Assembly: GCF_025231485.1 (NCBI RefSeq) | Contig: NZ_CP104003.1 | Location: 1,488,001-1,552,000, forward strand | Direction of reading: 5' to 3' | Length of the DNA stretch: 64,000 nucleotides | Source of the DNA: Salinirubellus salinus | GTDB lineage: Archaea > Halobacteriota > Halobacteria > Halobacteriales > Haloarculaceae | Shown here: positions 33,616 to 44,407 of the stretch, one piece after another | Position numbering within the stretch: position 1 is the first letter of the stretch | How the letters are laid out: the number at the start of each line of letters is the position of its first letter | Notes under the pieces: generated by a model | Seen by the model: the letters and a program-made list of their open reading frames with translations, nothing else | What the model was told of the DNA's origin: nothing | Databases searched by the model: none | Made by a program: the position numbers and the translations under genes

Positions 33616-35313
33616 ATGGAGATACACATCGACGACGCCGACGAGGAGGTGGCACAGGCCATCGCGACGGCCATCGCGGAGCACCTCGGGACGACCGTGG
33701 AACTGAAGTCCCGTGACGGCCGGGAACTCGCGAACGCCGGCGAGGACTGGGACGAGGAGGGGAGCGTCGTCACGGACCGAGAGGAGGAACTGCGTGAGGA
33801 GATCGAGACCATCCTCTCGGGCGGCCCCCCGCGCGGCCACGAGAAGATCGAGGACCTCGGGAAGCTGTTCGTCCGCGAGCGACTCGACGCCATCTTCGAC
33901 GAGATCGCCTACGAGGACGGCACCTTCGCCCGTTACGGCGAGGACGACGAACTCCCGGCCGACGGGCTCCTCACGGGCGTGGGCATCGTCGACGGCCGGA
34001 AGGTTGCGTTCACCGCCAACGACTACACCGTCAAGGCGGGGTCGCTCGGGCAGATGGGCGTCGAGAAGGTCATCCGCATCCAGGAGCGCGCGATGGACCT
34101 CGGCATCCCCATGTTGCGGCTCGTCGACTCCACGGGGGCCCGCCTCAACGCCGAGGAGCGCGAGCCCGGCGACACCCACATGGACCGCTACCGCGGGGGC
34201 AAGATGTTCTACAACCAGTGTCGGCTCTCCGGGAAGGTCCCCCAGATCGGCGTCCTCTACGGCCCGAACGTGGCCGGGAGTGCCTACACGCCCGTCTTCT
34301 GTGACTTCCTCGTCATGGTGGAGGACATCGCCGGGATGGCCATCGCCTCGCCCCGCATCGTCGGCGCGATGACCGGCGAGCAGATCGACATGCAGGGCCT
34401 CGGCGGCCCGGAGGTCCACGCCAAGCACTCCGGCAGCGCCGACGTGGTCGTCCCCGACGAACAGGCGGCCACCGAGACCGTCCGCGAACTGCTCGGCCTG
34501 CTCCCGCAGAACTACCGGCACGACCCGCCCGCGACCACCCCGAAGCCCCCGGCGAAGAATCCGAAGGGCCTCGACGCCGTCATCCCCGAGGAGCCAAACA
34601 GGGCCTACGACGTCCACGAGGTCATCGACCGGGTCGTCGACCGCGAGAGCTTCCTCGAACTCAAGCCCGAGTTCGCGCCCGAACTGGTGACGGGACTGGC
34701 CCGCATCGACGGTGAGGTCGTGGGCATCGTCGCCAACCAGCCCGACCACGTCTCCGGCGCCATCTTCCCCGACTCGGCCGACAAGGGCGCCGGCTTCGTC
34801 TGGACCTGCGACGCCTACAACATCCCGCTGGTCTACCTCTGCGACACGCCGGGCTACATGATCGGCTCGCAGGTCGAGAAGGAGGGCGTGCTGCGGAAGG
34901 GCCGGAAGTTCATCTACGCCACCTCGAACGCACAGGTCCCGAAGTTCTGCGTCATCACCCGCAAGGCCTACGGTGCGGGCATCTACGCGATGGCCGGCCC
35001 CTCGTTCGGCCCGGACGCCACGCTCGCGCTCCCGTCGGCCGAGATATCCGTGATGGGACCGGACGCCGCCGTCCACGCCCTGTTCGGCCGCCAGCTCGAG
35101 GAGATGGACGGCGAGACGCGGGCGGCCTTCCTCGAGTCGGCGAAGGCCGAGTTCGAGCAGTACGTCGACATCCGCAAGCAGGCGGCGACGATGCAGGTCG
35201 ACGAACTCCTGCCGGCGGGCGACCTGCGCGACCAGCTCGTGCGGCGGCTGGCGACGTTCCGGGGGAAGGAGCGGGACGACGTGGACCGGCACCACGGGAC
35301 CGTCTTCTTCTGA
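33616..35313 (+). CDS. Acyl-CoA (propionyl/acetyl-CoA) carboxylase carboxyltransferase subunit with N-terminal extension
   Basis: The 565-residue protein is a biotin-dependent carboxyltransferase: GRKVAFTANDYTVKAGSLGQMGVEKVIRIQERA, LRLVDSTGARLN, the GPNVAGSAYTPVFCDF oxyanion-type block, and a second half with GEVVGIVANQPDHVSGAIFPDSADKGAGF and LCDTPGYMIGSQVEKEGVLRKG. It transfers the carboxyl group from biotin to acyl-CoA. Biotin carboxylase and carrier genes are not in the window. About 90 residues precede the core. The first 35 (MEIHIDDADEEVAQAIATAI...) look like a separate small domain similar in kind to carboxylase epsilon subunits. A degenerate repeat start follows the stop. Confidence 0.88.
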   Translation: MEIHIDDADEEVAQAIATAIAEHLGTTVELKSRDGRELANAGEDWDEEGSVVTDREEELREEIETILSGGPPRGHEKIEDLGKLFVRERLDAIFDEIAYEDGTFARYGEDDELPADGLLTGVGIVDGRKVAFTANDYTVKAGSLGQMGVEKVIRIQERAMDLGIPMLRLVDSTGARLNAEEREPGDTHMDRYRGGKMFYNQCRLSGKVPQIGVLYGPNVAGSAYTPVFCDFLVMVEDIAGMAIASPRIVGAMTGEQIDMQGLGGPEVHAKHSGSADVVVPDEQAATETVRELLGLLPQNYRHDPPATTPKPPAKNPKGLDAVIPEEPNRAYDVHEVIDRVVDRESFLELKPEFAPELVTGLARIDGEVVGIVANQPDHVSGAIFPDSADKGAGFVWTCDAYNIPLVYLCDTPGYMIGSQVEKEGVLRKGRKFIYATSNAQVPKFCVITRKAYGAGIYAMAGPSFGPDATLALPSAEISVMGPDAAVHALFGRQLEEMDGETRAAFLESAKAEFEQYVDIRKQAATMQVDELLPAGDLRDQLVRRLATFRGKERDDVDRHHGTVFF

Positions 35314-35372
35314 ACCTTTCTCTCGTCGGGTGCGCTCGACCGCGACCGCACAGCGACAGCACCGCGACCGCG
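35314..35372 (+). repeat. Degenerate element, copy F (partial)
   Basis: Directly after the carboxyltransferase TGA, ACCTTTCTCTCGTCGGGTGC resembles the first 20 nt of copies A and C. The linker and hairpins are missing, and CGCACAGC/AGCACCGCGACCGCG strings follow, like the tails of A and D. It looks like a deleted copy. Confidence 0.45.
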
Positions 35373-35429
35373 TGCTCTGTGGCGTGTAGCTAATCGAATT
35401 TCGACAGGGGAGCAACCGCGCCGGCGGAG

Positions 35430-36086
35430 CTAGCCCCGCACCAGCGACGAGAGCACCCGCGATTCCGCCTTGCGCAGGTGTTCGTCGACCGTCGAGGGCG
35501 CACACTCCAGCCGGTCGGCGATGTCCTCGTGGGTCGTCTGACGCGGGATCTCGTAGTACCCGAGGTCCACCGCCGTGCGGAACACCTCCAGTTGCCGGTC
35601 GGTCAGCGTCGAGAGCATGTCGGTCCGGTTGGGCTGGTACTGGCCCACCTGTTCGACGTCGATCTGGACGCTGTCGGGCAACTGTTCGACGGCCTGCTGG
35701 AGCATCTCGTGGGTGCCGACGACGGTCGTCTGGATGCCCCCGCGACCGGTGAACTCGATGGGCGTGTCGACCATCAGCGCGAACCGCTGGGTGAGCGCCA
35801 TCAGCGTCCCCGCGGGGTCCCCCGGGAGGACGTGGAGGTAGAGGTGGAACCGCTCGTCCCTGACGTCGAGCATGTCCCAGTCGACCACGTACTCGCTCGC
35901 CTCGAGTTCCTCGGGCAGCCCCTCCGGGTCACCCAGGATACGATAGAGCATCACCCCGGTGCCGTCGGCCAGCGCGTCGACGTGCATCAGCGCCTCCCGT
36001 GTCAGTGCCGGATGCTCGGCGACGATACGGTCCGCCGGATGGATGGCGCCGTCCTCCGGTGTCAGGGTGAAATCGAAGTACCTCAT
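35430..36086 (-). CDS. Bacterio-opsin-activator-type HTH_10 transcriptional regulator
   Basis: The 218-residue protein has the haloarchaeal layout of an N-terminal sensor-like region (MRYFDFTLTPEDGAIHPADR) and a C-terminal HTH_10 domain (LTDRQLEVFRTAVDLGYYEIPRQTTHEDIADRLECAPSTVDEHLRKAE, spread over residues 165-212). The ligand and targets are unknown. I chose the ATG at 36086 because a CATATTC box lies about 48 nt upstream (36130-36137), giving a short leader. The ATG at 36116 would be too close to that box. Confidence 0.85.
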   Translation of the reverse strand: MRYFDFTLTPEDGAIHPADRIVAEHPALTREALMHVDALADGTGVMLYRILGDPEGLPEELEASEYVVDWDMLDVRDERFHLYLHVLPGDPAGTLMALTQRFALMVDTPIEFTGRGGIQTTVVGTHEMLQQAVEQLPDSVQIDVEQVGQYQPNRTDMLSTLTDRQLEVFRTAVDLGYYEIPRQTTHEDIADRLECAPSTVDEHLRKAESRVLSSLVRG

Positions 36087-36192
36087 CGGCTCGAGGGGGT
36101 TCCTCAGGACAGTCATACTTGCATGAACGAATATGTGTTTCGACTGTGTCAGCAGTCCGGCCGAGCACAACGGTTAAACGCCGGAATCGCCC

Positions 36193-37632
36193 TCAGCGCA
36201 TCTCGTCGTACCGCGCGTCGATGTCCAGCATCGGGGACGGGTAGTCCAGTCCGAGCTGGACGCCGTACCCCGCCTGTTCGTCCTCGCTCATCCGCCACGG
36301 GTGGTGTGCGTACGCGGGCGGCAGCGGCTCCAGCTCCGGCAGCCAGTGCTTCACGTACGCGGCCTCGCCGTCGTACCGCTCGGCCTGCCCAGGGACGTAG
36401 AAGTAGTTGTCACGCGAGTCGTTGCCGACGCCCGCCTGGTACGCCCAGTTCCCCCAGTTCGAGGCCACGTCGTAGTCCACCAGCCGCGACTCGAAGTACG
36501 CCGCCCCCATGCGCCAGTCGACCTGCAGGAGGTCGGCGAGGAACGACGCGACGTTCTGCCGCCCCCGGTTGGACATGTAGCCCGTCTCGTTCAGCTCGCG
36601 CATGTTCGCGTCGACGAACGGGAGCCCCGTCTCGCCCGCCGCCCACGTCTCGAACGCCTCGCGGGCGTCCGGCCCGGTCCGCCAGTCCTTCTCCACCCCG
36701 CGGATGCCGTCGCGGTGGAAGAACTCGGCACCGTGTTCGAGGAACTGGAACTGGAAGAAGTCCCGCCAGAGCAGTTCGAACACGAGCCAGTAGGTGTCCT
36801 CGTTCGAGACCCGTTCGTCCTCGTAGCGCTTCACCTCCTCGTAGACGTACCGCGGCGAGAGACACCCGTGGGCCAGCCACGCCGAGAGCTTCGAGGAGAA
36901 GTCCGGGCCGAGCAGGCCGTTACGCGTCTGCTTGTACTCGCGCAGGTGGTCGCCCTCCCAGAAGTACGCCTCGACGCGGGCCTTCCCAGCCGACTCGCCG
37001 CCCTCGAACGGGAGGACCGCCCGGTCGTCCACCTCGTGGGCCTCGACCCCCAGCTCTTCGAGCGTCGGCACGGCCGTCCCGTCCGCGTCGAGTTCGGGCG
37101 TCGGCACTGACGAGGGCGTCGCCAGCGTCTCCCTGACCGAGGCACCCCGCTCGACGGACTTGCGCCACGGCGTGTACGTATCCTGCATCTCGTCGACCGG
37201 GTCCGGCAGGTCGTGCAGGTGATACAGCGTGTGGGTCCACGACCGTTCGAGCGGGATCTCGGCCTCGGCGAGCTGGGCACGGACCGTGTTCTCGGTCGTG
37301 AGCTCCTCCGTCCCCGCCTTCGTCTGGCAGTGGACGGCGTCCGCGTCGAACGTCGCCGCGACGTCGGGGACTACCGCCTCCGGTTCGCCGTGGCGCACGA
37401 GGAGGTCACCGCCCAGCTCGCGCAGCGACTCGCGGAGGTCCAGCACGGACTCCCGGCGGAACCGCGCCCAGTGTGGCCCCTTCTTGCGGAGTCCGAACAT
37501 CCCCTCGGCGTACTGCCGGGGGTCGAAGGTGTAGAGCGGCACCACCTCGTCGTGGTGGTGCGCGGCCAGCGCGAGGGGTTCGTTGTCGTGGACCCGCAGG
37601 TCGTCGCGGAACCAGACGACGGCTCTCGACAT
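36193..37632 (-). CDS. Cryptochrome-DASH / DNA photolyase
   Basis: The 479-residue flavoprotein has the photolyase fold: MSRAVVWFRDDLRVHDNEPL at the N-terminus, an alpha/beta antenna domain, and the FAD domain with WLAHGCLSPRYVYEEV, LLWRDFFQFQF, DANMRELNETGYMSNRGRQN and the DASH-typical DYDVASNWGNWAYQAGVGND. It should bind FAD and perhaps a folate, and repair UV-induced pyrimidine dimers (mainly in single-stranded DNA for DASH members) or sense blue light. A photolyase is expected for an organism of sunlit brines. Confidence 0.92.
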   Translation of the reverse strand: MSRAVVWFRDDLRVHDNEPLALAAHHHDEVVPLYTFDPRQYAEGMFGLRKKGPHWARFRRESVLDLRESLRELGGDLLVRHGEPEAVVPDVAATFDADAVHCQTKAGTEELTTENTVRAQLAEAEIPLERSWTHTLYHLHDLPDPVDEMQDTYTPWRKSVERGASVRETLATPSSVPTPELDADGTAVPTLEELGVEAHEVDDRAVLPFEGGESAGKARVEAYFWEGDHLREYKQTRNGLLGPDFSSKLSAWLAHGCLSPRYVYEEVKRYEDERVSNEDTYWLVFELLWRDFFQFQFLEHGAEFFHRDGIRGVEKDWRTGPDAREAFETWAAGETGLPFVDANMRELNETGYMSNRGRQNVASFLADLLQVDWRMGAAYFESRLVDYDVASNWGNWAYQAGVGNDSRDNYFYVPGQAERYDGEAAYVKHWLPELEPLPPAYAHHPWRMSEDEQAGYGVQLGLDYPSPMLDIDARYDEMR

Positions 37633-37704
37633 GCATCCAACTACGGCGGCGGCGCCTTTAGCGGGTGAGGAAGCGGAAACGCGGACGGGCGGCGGAGCGG
37701 AGGG

Positions 37705-38097
37705 TCAGTATCGGACCTCGGCCGTCCGGGTCCGCGGGCCGTCACACTCCACCAGCAACACCGACTGCCAGGTGCCGAGGTCGAGCGACCCGTCGGTCAC
37801 CGGGAGCGTCTCGCTCGGACCGAGCAGGAGTGCTCGGAGGTGCGAGTCGGCGTTCCCGTCGAGTTCGTCGTGGGCCCATCCCTCGTCGGCCACCGTCTCA
37901 CGGAGGAACGTCTCCACGTCGCCGAGGAGTCGCGATTCGGCCTCGTTGACGACGACACCGCACGTGGTGTGGCGGACGAACACCGTGCAGGTGCCCGTCG
38001 CGTCCGCGGGGAGCGCCGCTTCGACCCGGTCGGTCACGTCGAGGAGCTGGAGTCGACGCTCCGTCTCGACCGAGAACGTGGTCCCGTCAGTCGTCAT
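37705..38097 (-). CDS. YjbQ/UPF0047-family protein (secondary thiamine-phosphate synthase-like)
   Basis: The 130-residue protein has the family's conserved blocks: VFVRHTTCGVVVNEAE, HDELDGNADSHLRALLLG and TWQSVLLVECDGPRTRTAEV. Members weakly complement thiamine-phosphate synthase mutants, and the true role is unclear. It overlaps the upstream membrane-protein gene by 11 nt on the same strand, so the two are co-transcribed. Confidence 0.88.
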   Translation of the reverse strand: MTTDGTTFSVETERRLQLLDVTDRVEAALPADATGTCTVFVRHTTCGVVVNEAESRLLGDVETFLRETVADEGWAHDELDGNADSHLRALLLGPSETLPVTDGSLDLGTWQSVLLVECDGPRTRTAEVRY

Positions 38098-38692
38098 CGT
38101 CGTCTCGCCCCCCGTCGGTCTCGGCGTCACGACGCTCCCCGCTGGACGCGAGGCCCTGGATGCGCGAGAAGATGAGCCGGTCCTGCTGGTCGTACACCTG
38201 ATAGGTTGCAGAGAGCATCATCACGACGAAGAAGCCGCTGGCGAGGACGGTGATGCCGAGGGCGGCCACGCCGGGCACCCCCAGCAACACCGCGAGCGTC
38301 GTCAGCATCCCGAGGAGACCGAGCGCGAAGTAGTACTCCCCCCACGAGAGCCCGTACTTCGGCACCACGTCCATGTACACCTCCACCTCGCGCATCTTGT
38401 TCTGGAGGCGCACCTCCTTGGCGTCGGAGTCGTAGACGACGATGCCGAGGTCGTCGAGTTTCGGGAGGTGCGTCTGGTGGAGCGAGACGTACACCGACTG
38501 GCGCTTGTTGCGCGGCGGTGGGTCCTCGTCCGTCTCCAGCGTCGCCACCGCCTCGGAGAGATCACGGACCGACATGACCCCGCCCTCCGCCTCGCGGAGA
38601 CAGTCGAGACTCAGGCGTCGCCGGTCGTTCCGGAGGACGTCGTGGATCTCGGCGGCGTCGAGTTCGGTCTCCCTCCGCCGCGGCGGATCCAT
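38087..38692 (-). CDS. Winged-helix membrane protein (DUF7344-type)
   Basis: The 201-residue protein has an N-terminal ArsR-like winged helix typical of haloarchaea (LDAAEIHDVLRNDRRRLSLDCL, VSLHQTHLPKLDDLGIVVYD), then two membrane segments (YYFALGLLGMLTTLAVLLGV and GITVLASGFFVVMMLSATYQV) and an acidic tail. It may be a membrane-tethered regulator. A GTTTATTGG box about 38 nt upstream supports the ATG at 38692. Confidence 0.75.
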   Translation of the reverse strand: MDPPRRRETELDAAEIHDVLRNDRRRLSLDCLREAEGGVMSVRDLSEAVATLETDEDPPPRNKRQSVYVSLHQTHLPKLDDLGIVVYDSDAKEVRLQNKMREVEVYMDVVPKYGLSWGEYYFALGLLGMLTTLAVLLGVPGVAALGITVLASGFFVVMMLSATYQVYDQQDRLIFSRIQGLASSGERRDAETDGGRDDDDD

Positions 38693-38807
38693 GCGGTTGG
38701 ACACGTCGAGACCTAGCGGAGCGACGACCAATAAACTACCTATCGTTCCGAAAACCAAGAGCGTCGAACCACGATACGAACGCCAGAGAGGCCGTCAGAC
38801 GGCGGTT

Positions 38808-40808
38808 TCAGGCGAGCCACTCCTCGGGCTTCGTGTCGTAGTCCACGTCGGTTGCGGCGATGTCCTCGACCTCCTCCCACGGGAGGTCCTCCACCTCGAA
38901 GCGCTCCCCGTCGAACCGGACGAGCTTCCCCCGCTCCTCCGGCGTGGGTTCGCGGTCGCGTCGGCGCGCCACCTCGATGTCGTGGTCGTCGACCTCCTTA
39001 ACGATGGTCTTGAGGTTGACCGGGCGCCCCCAGAGTTCGAACACCCGCTCGAGCGTCTGCTGGGCCTGCCGGATGTCCAGCATCACCCCGTTGTAGTGGT
39101 GCGCCAACAGCAGCTCGTTGCGGTTCTCGTAGTTCGCGTCCAACACCGTGACGGTGGGCTTCCCGAAGTTGGTGAACCGCAGCATCAGTTTCTTCTTCAC
39201 GTCCTCGTAGTCCACCGACGTGACCCGGTAGTCACGCGTCGTGTGGGTGTACTCGTAGGTGAAGTAGTCGTTCTCGTCGACGAACTCCTGCGTGAGGAAC
39301 TCGTCGAGGAACGTGATGTCGTTGTGGCTCTCGCGGATCTCACGCATCCGGTCCCAGCCACGCGAGCGGTCGACGTCCGCGACGGCCTCGGCCACGGTCT
39401 CGTACCGATCCACCTCGAACAGATAGCGGGCGGTCCGCTCGAGCTCGTTCTTCGAGACCCGTTTCAGGAACCCGCGGTGCTGGCGTCGCACGAGCGAGTA
39501 GTGTCGTTCACACAGCCCCTCGTAGGTCAGGACCTTCCACGGGTACGCCGCGACGTCTATCTCGCCCGCCTTCGCCGCAGCGAGCGCCTCCGCGTCCACC
39601 CGCGGGTCCGCCGGGTCGAGCCGGTCCAGCGTCTCCGGCGTGACCCCGGCGATGGCCGGGTCCGGCTCCAGCCCGTCGAGGACCTCGTCGAGGTCGACCG
39701 TCTCGTGGAAGTTCCGCCACGTCACGCCGTCGACGCGGAGCAGTCGCTCGATCACCTCGCGGCGGTTCGTGTAGTTCTCGATGTACTCCCACAGCTCCAT
39801 CCCCAGTTTGTAGGGGTTCAGCCCGGGCGACCCGAGCACGCGAGCCATGTGGTCGGCGTACGAGAGGAACTCGTCGTCACCGGCGAACCGCTCGTCGGTC
39901 ATCATCAACGACTCCCAGTAGGCCGCCCACCCCTCGTTCATCACCTTCGTCATCTTCTGGGGAGCGAAGTAGTACGCCTCCTTGCGGAGTATCTCGAGGA
40001 CGTCGCGCTGCCACTCCTCGAACTCGACGGCCTTCTCCGCCTCCTCGTCGTACTGCATCCCGTGGGCCCGCAGGAACGCCAGCACGTCCTTCTCGGGGTC
40101 GGCCGGGAAGGTGATGGTCCCGTCCTCGGCCGTCTGGGCCTCGAACCACTCGTCGTCGAACACCTCGCGGCGGACCTCCTCGGAGAGCTTCAGTTTCCCG
40201 AGGCGCTCCTCCACGTCGGCCCGGTCCGGTGGGTCGGCGGTCCACTCCTCGGCGGTCGTGAACGGCTGGTGCTGGTCGATGTTGTCCTCGAGGCAGAGCA
40301 CGTGGTCGATCCACGCCTCCACGTCCTCGCGGTCGATGTCCGGGTCGTTCATGTACTCCCGGATGGTCTCGGCGTGGCGCTCCAGCATCGCGGCGGCGTC
40401 CGGGTTCTCGCTGAAGAGGTTGAACCACTCGTTGTTCTTGAAGAAGTCAGCGTGGGCCTCGACGTGGGTGATGACGGCCTTCTGGTCGGCCATCTCGTTG
40501 GACTCCTGCAGGAACGCGTGGCTGGGGTTGTCGTTGTTGACGATCTCGAACGCCTTGCCCCCGAGGAACTGGCCCTGTTTCTGCTGGCGGTCGTACTGCA
40601 TCCCCCACCGCCAGTGGGGGTACCGGTGCTGGAACCCGCCGTAGGCGATGAGTTCGTTCATCTCGTCGAAGTCGACGATCCAGTAGTTCACCGGGAACGG
40701 GTCGAGCCCGAGCTTCCGGGCGAGGGCGTTCGCCTCGCGGACCGGTTCCTCCAGTCCCGCGGCGATGCGCTGTCTCCGTGCTCGTTCGGCGTCTGACTTG
40801 CTGCTCAT
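38808..40808 (-). CDS. SpoVR-family protein
   Basis: The 666-residue protein belongs to the SpoVR/YcgB family, with the conserved N-terminal block [20 protein letters not shown] and later [18 protein letters not shown] and [18 protein letters not shown]. The biochemical role of the family is unknown. In Bacillus it affects spore cortex formation, and in many bacteria and archaea it is linked to PrkA and YeaH. Here its ATG overlaps the end of the YeaH-like gene by 4 nt (ATGA), so it is translated as the last member of the four-gene operon. Confidence 0.92.
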   Translation of the reverse strand: MSSKSDAERARRQRIAAGLEEPVREANALARKLGLDPFPVNYWIVDFDEMNELIAYGGFQHRYPHWRWGMQYDRQQKQGQFLGGKAFEIVNNDNPSHAFLQESNEMADQKAVITHVEAHADFFKNNEWFNLFSENPDAAAMLERHAETIREYMNDPDIDREDVEAWIDHVLCLEDNIDQHQPFTTAEEWTADPPDRADVEERLGKLKLSEEVRREVFDDEWFEAQTAEDGTITFPADPEKDVLAFLRAHGMQYDEEAEKAVEFEEWQRDVLEILRKEAYYFAPQKMTKVMNEGWAAYWESLMMTDERFAGDDEFLSYADHMARVLGSPGLNPYKLGMELWEYIENYTNRREVIERLLRVDGVTWRNFHETVDLDEVLDGLEPDPAIAGVTPETLDRLDPADPRVDAEALAAAKAGEIDVAAYPWKVLTYEGLCERHYSLVRRQHRGFLKRVSKNELERTARYLFEVDRYETVAEAVADVDRSRGWDRMREIRESHNDITFLDEFLTQEFVDENDYFTYEYTHTTRDYRVTSVDYEDVKKKLMLRFTNFGKPTVTVLDANYENRNELLLAHHYNGVMLDIRQAQQTLERVFELWGRPVNLKTIVKEVDDHDIEVARRRDREPTPEERGKLVRFDGERFEVEDLPWEEVEDIAATDVDYDTKPEEWLA

Positions 40809-42133
40809 GCTTCTATCGCCTCCTGCTCGCGCGAGAGGATGGTGTAGATGGCGTCGACCACGTCCTCCGGCGAGGAGACGTAGGCGACCGCCACGTTCGA
40901 CTCACGCCCGAAGTGGCTCTCCACCTCCTCGGCGTGGGTCGCGTTGATGGCGTTGCCCGAGGGCTGGGTCTCCACGTAGGCGTGGAGGTTCGCGGGTATC
41001 TCCTCCATCTTCGGGATGACCCGCTCCTCGGTGTCGTTCGAGGAGTTCTCGGAGTCGCCAGCCGCGAACACGTAGCGGTTCCACTCGCTCCACGGGTAGC
41101 GCTCCTCGAGGATGGCCGCGGCGAGGTCGTACGCGCTACTGATGCGGGTCCCTCCGCCGGAGCGGATGCCGAAGAACTCCTCGCGTTCGACCTCCCACGC
41201 CTCCGCGTCGTGGGCGATGTAGACGAACTCCGCGTTGTCGTACTTGCCCGTCAGGTACCAGTCCAGCGGCGTGAAGGTGCGCTCGACGAGCTCGCGCTTC
41301 TTCTCGCGCATGCTCCCCGAGACGTCGCGGATGTTCACGACGACGACGTTCTTCTCGCGCTCCTCGATGATCTCGGGGTAGCGGTAGCGCTCGTCCTCCC
41401 GCCTGAACGGCACCTCCTTGATGCCCTCCCGTCGGATGCGTGCCGCGGTCGACTCCTGTTCGACGTTCGCCTCCATCTGTTCGATGGACTCCCACGTGCC
41501 GAGTTCGTCGCTCGGGACGTCGTCGTACGCGTCCTCGATCCACGGGCGCGAGACTGGGATGTGGTTCTCGCGGGCCCACTCGTACACCTTCTGTGGCCCC
41601 CAGCCGTCGATCTTCAGCGCCTCGCGGACGTACTCCTCGTCGAAGTCCATCGCGAGCTTGCGCTTCAGCCCCTCCTTGAACAGGCGCTCGAAGTCGAGCG
41701 TCGAGGCCGGCCCAGTCCGGGTCAGGTCGGTGTAGTCGCCCTCCTTCTCCTCGACGACCTTCTTGCCCTTCGGTTCGAGGTCGAGCCCGAGTTCCTCGTC
41801 CAGTTCCTGGGCGAACTCCTCGGGGTCCATCTCGTAGTACTCGTGCTCGCCACCCTCCTCGCCCGGCTGGCCCTCCTCGTCGCCGTCACCCGGTTGCGGC
41901 TGTGGCTGGCCGACCGGCTGGCCCACGTCGGGCGTGCCGCCCTGCCCCTGTCCGACCCCGCCCATGTCGCGCTGGTCGTACTCGAACGAGGGCAGGTCGA
42001 CGATCTTGATCGGGATGCGCACCTCGTCGGGCAGCGACTGGCCGAGGTCGCCGTACTGGATGAACTCGGCGAGGTCCTGCCGCCGCTCCTCGCCGACGAT
42101 GCGGTACCGCTCGAGGTCCTCTCTCAGTCCCAT
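40805..42133 (-). CDS. YeaH/DUF444-family protein with von Willebrand A-like domain
   Basis: The 442-residue protein has a Gln/Gly/Glu-rich linker (about residues 60-95) and a C-terminal vWA-like domain. The MIDAS-type motif DVSGSM (about 268-273) is followed by a [11 protein letters not shown] threonine block, so a metal-dependent adhesion site is intact. The family is encoded next to PrkA kinases and SpoVR; it probably acts as an adaptor of the AAA+ protein, as vWA-AAA pairs often do. It starts inside the end of the prkA-like gene (10-nt overlap). Confidence 0.9.
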   Translation of the reverse strand: MGLREDLERYRIVGEERRQDLAEFIQYGDLGQSLPDEVRIPIKIVDLPSFEYDQRDMGGVGQGQGGTPDVGQPVGQPQPQPGDGDEEGQPGEEGGEHEYYEMDPEEFAQELDEELGLDLEPKGKKVVEEKEGDYTDLTRTGPASTLDFERLFKEGLKRKLAMDFDEEYVREALKIDGWGPQKVYEWARENHIPVSRPWIEDAYDDVPSDELGTWESIEQMEANVEQESTAARIRREGIKEVPFRREDERYRYPEIIEEREKNVVVVNIRDVSGSMREKKRELVERTFTPLDWYLTGKYDNAEFVYIAHDAEAWEVEREEFFGIRSGGGTRISSAYDLAAAILEERYPWSEWNRYVFAAGDSENSSNDTEERVIPKMEEIPANLHAYVETQPSGNAINATHAEEVESHFGRESNVAVAYVSSPEDVVDAIYTILSREQEAIEA

Positions 42134-44406
42134 CTGTAACTCACCTGGCTCATGACGTGTCGGCTGGTCAGTTCGGCCGAGGCCGGACTGTAGTCGAACA
42201 GCTCCTGCATGTTCCGGAGCGTGAACTCCTTCACGGTCTCCGTCTCCGTGCCGCTGGGCGGGTCGTCCCACTGGCTCGGCTCGAAGTCCTCGAACGCCCG
42301 CCGGACGTCGTCCCAGTCGTGGCTCCCGAGCACCGTCTCGATGACGGGGATCTCCTTGACGTTCACGTCGCTGACCCGGAACTCCTCGTCGCGGTTCCGC
42401 CACGCGTGGCGGTTGAGAGCGGTGACGACCTTCTCGCGGCGGAACTCCTCCACGCCCTCGTCGGGCACGGAGCCGTCGTAGTCGTCCTCGTCGAACCGGC
42501 CGAGGTGCTCCACCTCGAACACCTTCATCTTCAGCGGGTCGGGCTGTTCGGACTCACCGCGGTCGTTCTCGATGGTCTCGCCTTCGACCCACGCGTAGAC
42601 GTGCTCGATGTACTCCTCGACGGTGGCCTCGTCGACCCGCTTGTCGCGCATGATTGCCTCGAGGACGTCCTGTTCCTGTCGGCCGAACACGTAGTTCTTC
42701 ACCGGCACGAGGCGGTTCTCGAACTCCGTCCGCTCGGACGGCGAGAACACCGGCGCGTCGCCGAGACGCTCGGCCATCGCGTTCAGCACGTCGCGGGGCA
42801 TGATGACGTTCTCCACGTCGAGGTCGGGGTGGTGGCGGTCCTGCGTCTCGTTCAGCAGGTCGGCGACGATGTCGCGCGTGTAGGTGACGGGGATGCCGGC
42901 CTCCCCGTCGGCCGCGTCGTCGTCGAAGTCGAACTCGTCTTTCTCGCGGCGCTCGTCGCCGTCCTGCAGGTAGCCCCGGTCGAAGATGACGGCCTTGTCG
43001 ACGAGGTCCAGCCCCGGTGGCAGGTCCTCGCCGTCGAGTCGCGAGACGACGGCGTAGAGCGCGGCCGCCTCGATGGCGTGGGGGGCGAGCTCCCGCTCGC
43101 GGACGTTCCGGTGGGCGTCACGGACCGCGATGGTCACCGGCTCGCGAATCTTCGCCGACACCTCGTCGTAGCCGCCGGCCTCCCACACCGGCGTGTCGTT
43201 CGTGAGTTCCCGGCGGACGAGTTCCGTCTCCAGCGAGAGGTTCGTCAGGTACGTGAACTCGTGTTTGTCGAGCCGCCGTTTGAGGGCCTTCAGCGGGTCC
43301 GAACCCGCCCGCTCGGCGTGCTGGTTCAGCCGTGCCTCGAGGTCCGGGTTCGAGATGATGATCATCTGGGTGTCGATGTCCATCCCGATACCCTTGTCCA
43401 GTTTCACGCTCCCCTCGTCGGGGACGTTCAGCAGTTTCTGGAGCAGGTCGGCGTGCTGGGCGGCGTCCTCGACGATGGTCAGCAGGCCGTTGCCCTGCGA
43501 GAGCACGCCGTCGTAACTGAACGCCTGCGGGTTCTTCCGACCCCGGCTGTTCAGTTGCTGGAGCATCCCGTGCATCCACGACCCGACGAGTCGCTCCTTC
43601 GGGGAGCCGTCGTCCTCGGAGTGGAGCACGCCGATGCCCTGTCCGAGATCCGCGACGTAGTTCTTCACGCGGAGGTGCTGCGGGTCCGTCACCTTCGAGA
43701 ACAGGTCGCCGGCGTTGCGCCGGCGGTACTGCTCCTCGAGGTAGTCGTAGGCCTCCCGCGAGAAGGGGTCGAGGCGCCCCTCGACGTGGACCGGGATGTG
43801 GTCGTCGAGCCGCTCGTTCAGCTCCGCGAGCAGGTCCCGACGGACCTCCTCGGGGAACACCGTCAGCGGGTGGACCTGCACGGGCGAGCCGTACCAGTCG
43901 TCCTCGTCCTCGACGGGCACGTCGCCGTAGGTCATCCCGGCGCCGGTGTCAGACGCGCCGGCGATGTTCCACTCCACGGTGTAGCGCCGGCCCGCCTCGG
44001 TCTTCGAGTACTCCCGCAGCCCGTTGATGAGACACCGCTTCAGTTCGGACTTCCCCGTGGCGGTCGGCCCGTCGAGCCAGATGATCTTCTCGTCCTTCCC
44101 GCGCCGGGCCGCGATGGAGCGCAGGTCGTCGACGAAGGAGTTGAGCACCTCCGTGTTGCCGAGGATGGCGTGCTCGCCGTCGTTGTGCGGGTCGTCGAAG
44201 AAGCGGTAGCGCTCCTTCTCCTCGCCCTCCTCGACGACGGTACGGGTGCCGGCGGCCTCGATGGCTTCGAGCAGGTACTTCGAGGCGTGGCTGGCGAGTG
44301 CCGGCCGCTCCAGCACGAGGTCCACGTACTCCGAGAGGCTCATCGGCGGCTCGTAGGTGTCCTGCAGCGAGTCGTCCGCCCGCTTCAGGTAGTCCTCACC
44401 GGTCAT
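42124..44406 (-). CDS. PrkA-like AAA+ ATPase/kinase, divergent paralogue
   Basis: The 760-residue protein has the PrkA layout: an N-terminal [14 protein letters not shown] block, Walker A GPTATGKS (about residues 111-118), a long AAA+ core with MIIISNPD, and the helical C-terminal region with [12 protein letters not shown]. It is longer and more divergent than its neighbour. PrkA/YeaG proteins are described as serine protein kinases and, in Bacillus, as Lon-like proteases, so the activity is open. An acidic insert lies near residues 495-510. It follows the paralogue by a single base. Confidence 0.88.
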   Translation of the reverse strand: MTGEDYLKRADDSLQDTYEPPMSLSEYVDLVLERPALASHASKYLLEAIEAAGTRTVVEEGEEKERYRFFDDPHNDGEHAILGNTEVLNSFVDDLRSIAARRGKDEKIIWLDGPTATGKSELKRCLINGLREYSKTEAGRRYTVEWNIAGASDTGAGMTYGDVPVEDEDDWYGSPVQVHPLTVFPEEVRRDLLAELNERLDDHIPVHVEGRLDPFSREAYDYLEEQYRRRNAGDLFSKVTDPQHLRVKNYVADLGQGIGVLHSEDDGSPKERLVGSWMHGMLQQLNSRGRKNPQAFSYDGVLSQGNGLLTIVEDAAQHADLLQKLLNVPDEGSVKLDKGIGMDIDTQMIIISNPDLEARLNQHAERAGSDPLKALKRRLDKHEFTYLTNLSLETELVRRELTNDTPVWEAGGYDEVSAKIREPVTIAVRDAHRNVRERELAPHAIEAAALYAVVSRLDGEDLPPGLDLVDKAVIFDRGYLQDGDERREKDEFDFDDDAADGEAGIPVTYTRDIVADLLNETQDRHHPDLDVENVIMPRDVLNAMAERLGDAPVFSPSERTEFENRLVPVKNYVFGRQEQDVLEAIMRDKRVDEATVEEYIEHVYAWVEGETIENDRGESEQPDPLKMKVFEVEHLGRFDEDDYDGSVPDEGVEEFRREKVVTALNRHAWRNRDEEFRVSDVNVKEIPVIETVLGSHDWDDVRRAFEDFEPSQWDDPPSGTETETVKEFTLRNMQELFDYSPASAELTSRHVMSQVSYRWD

Positions 44407-44407
44407 C

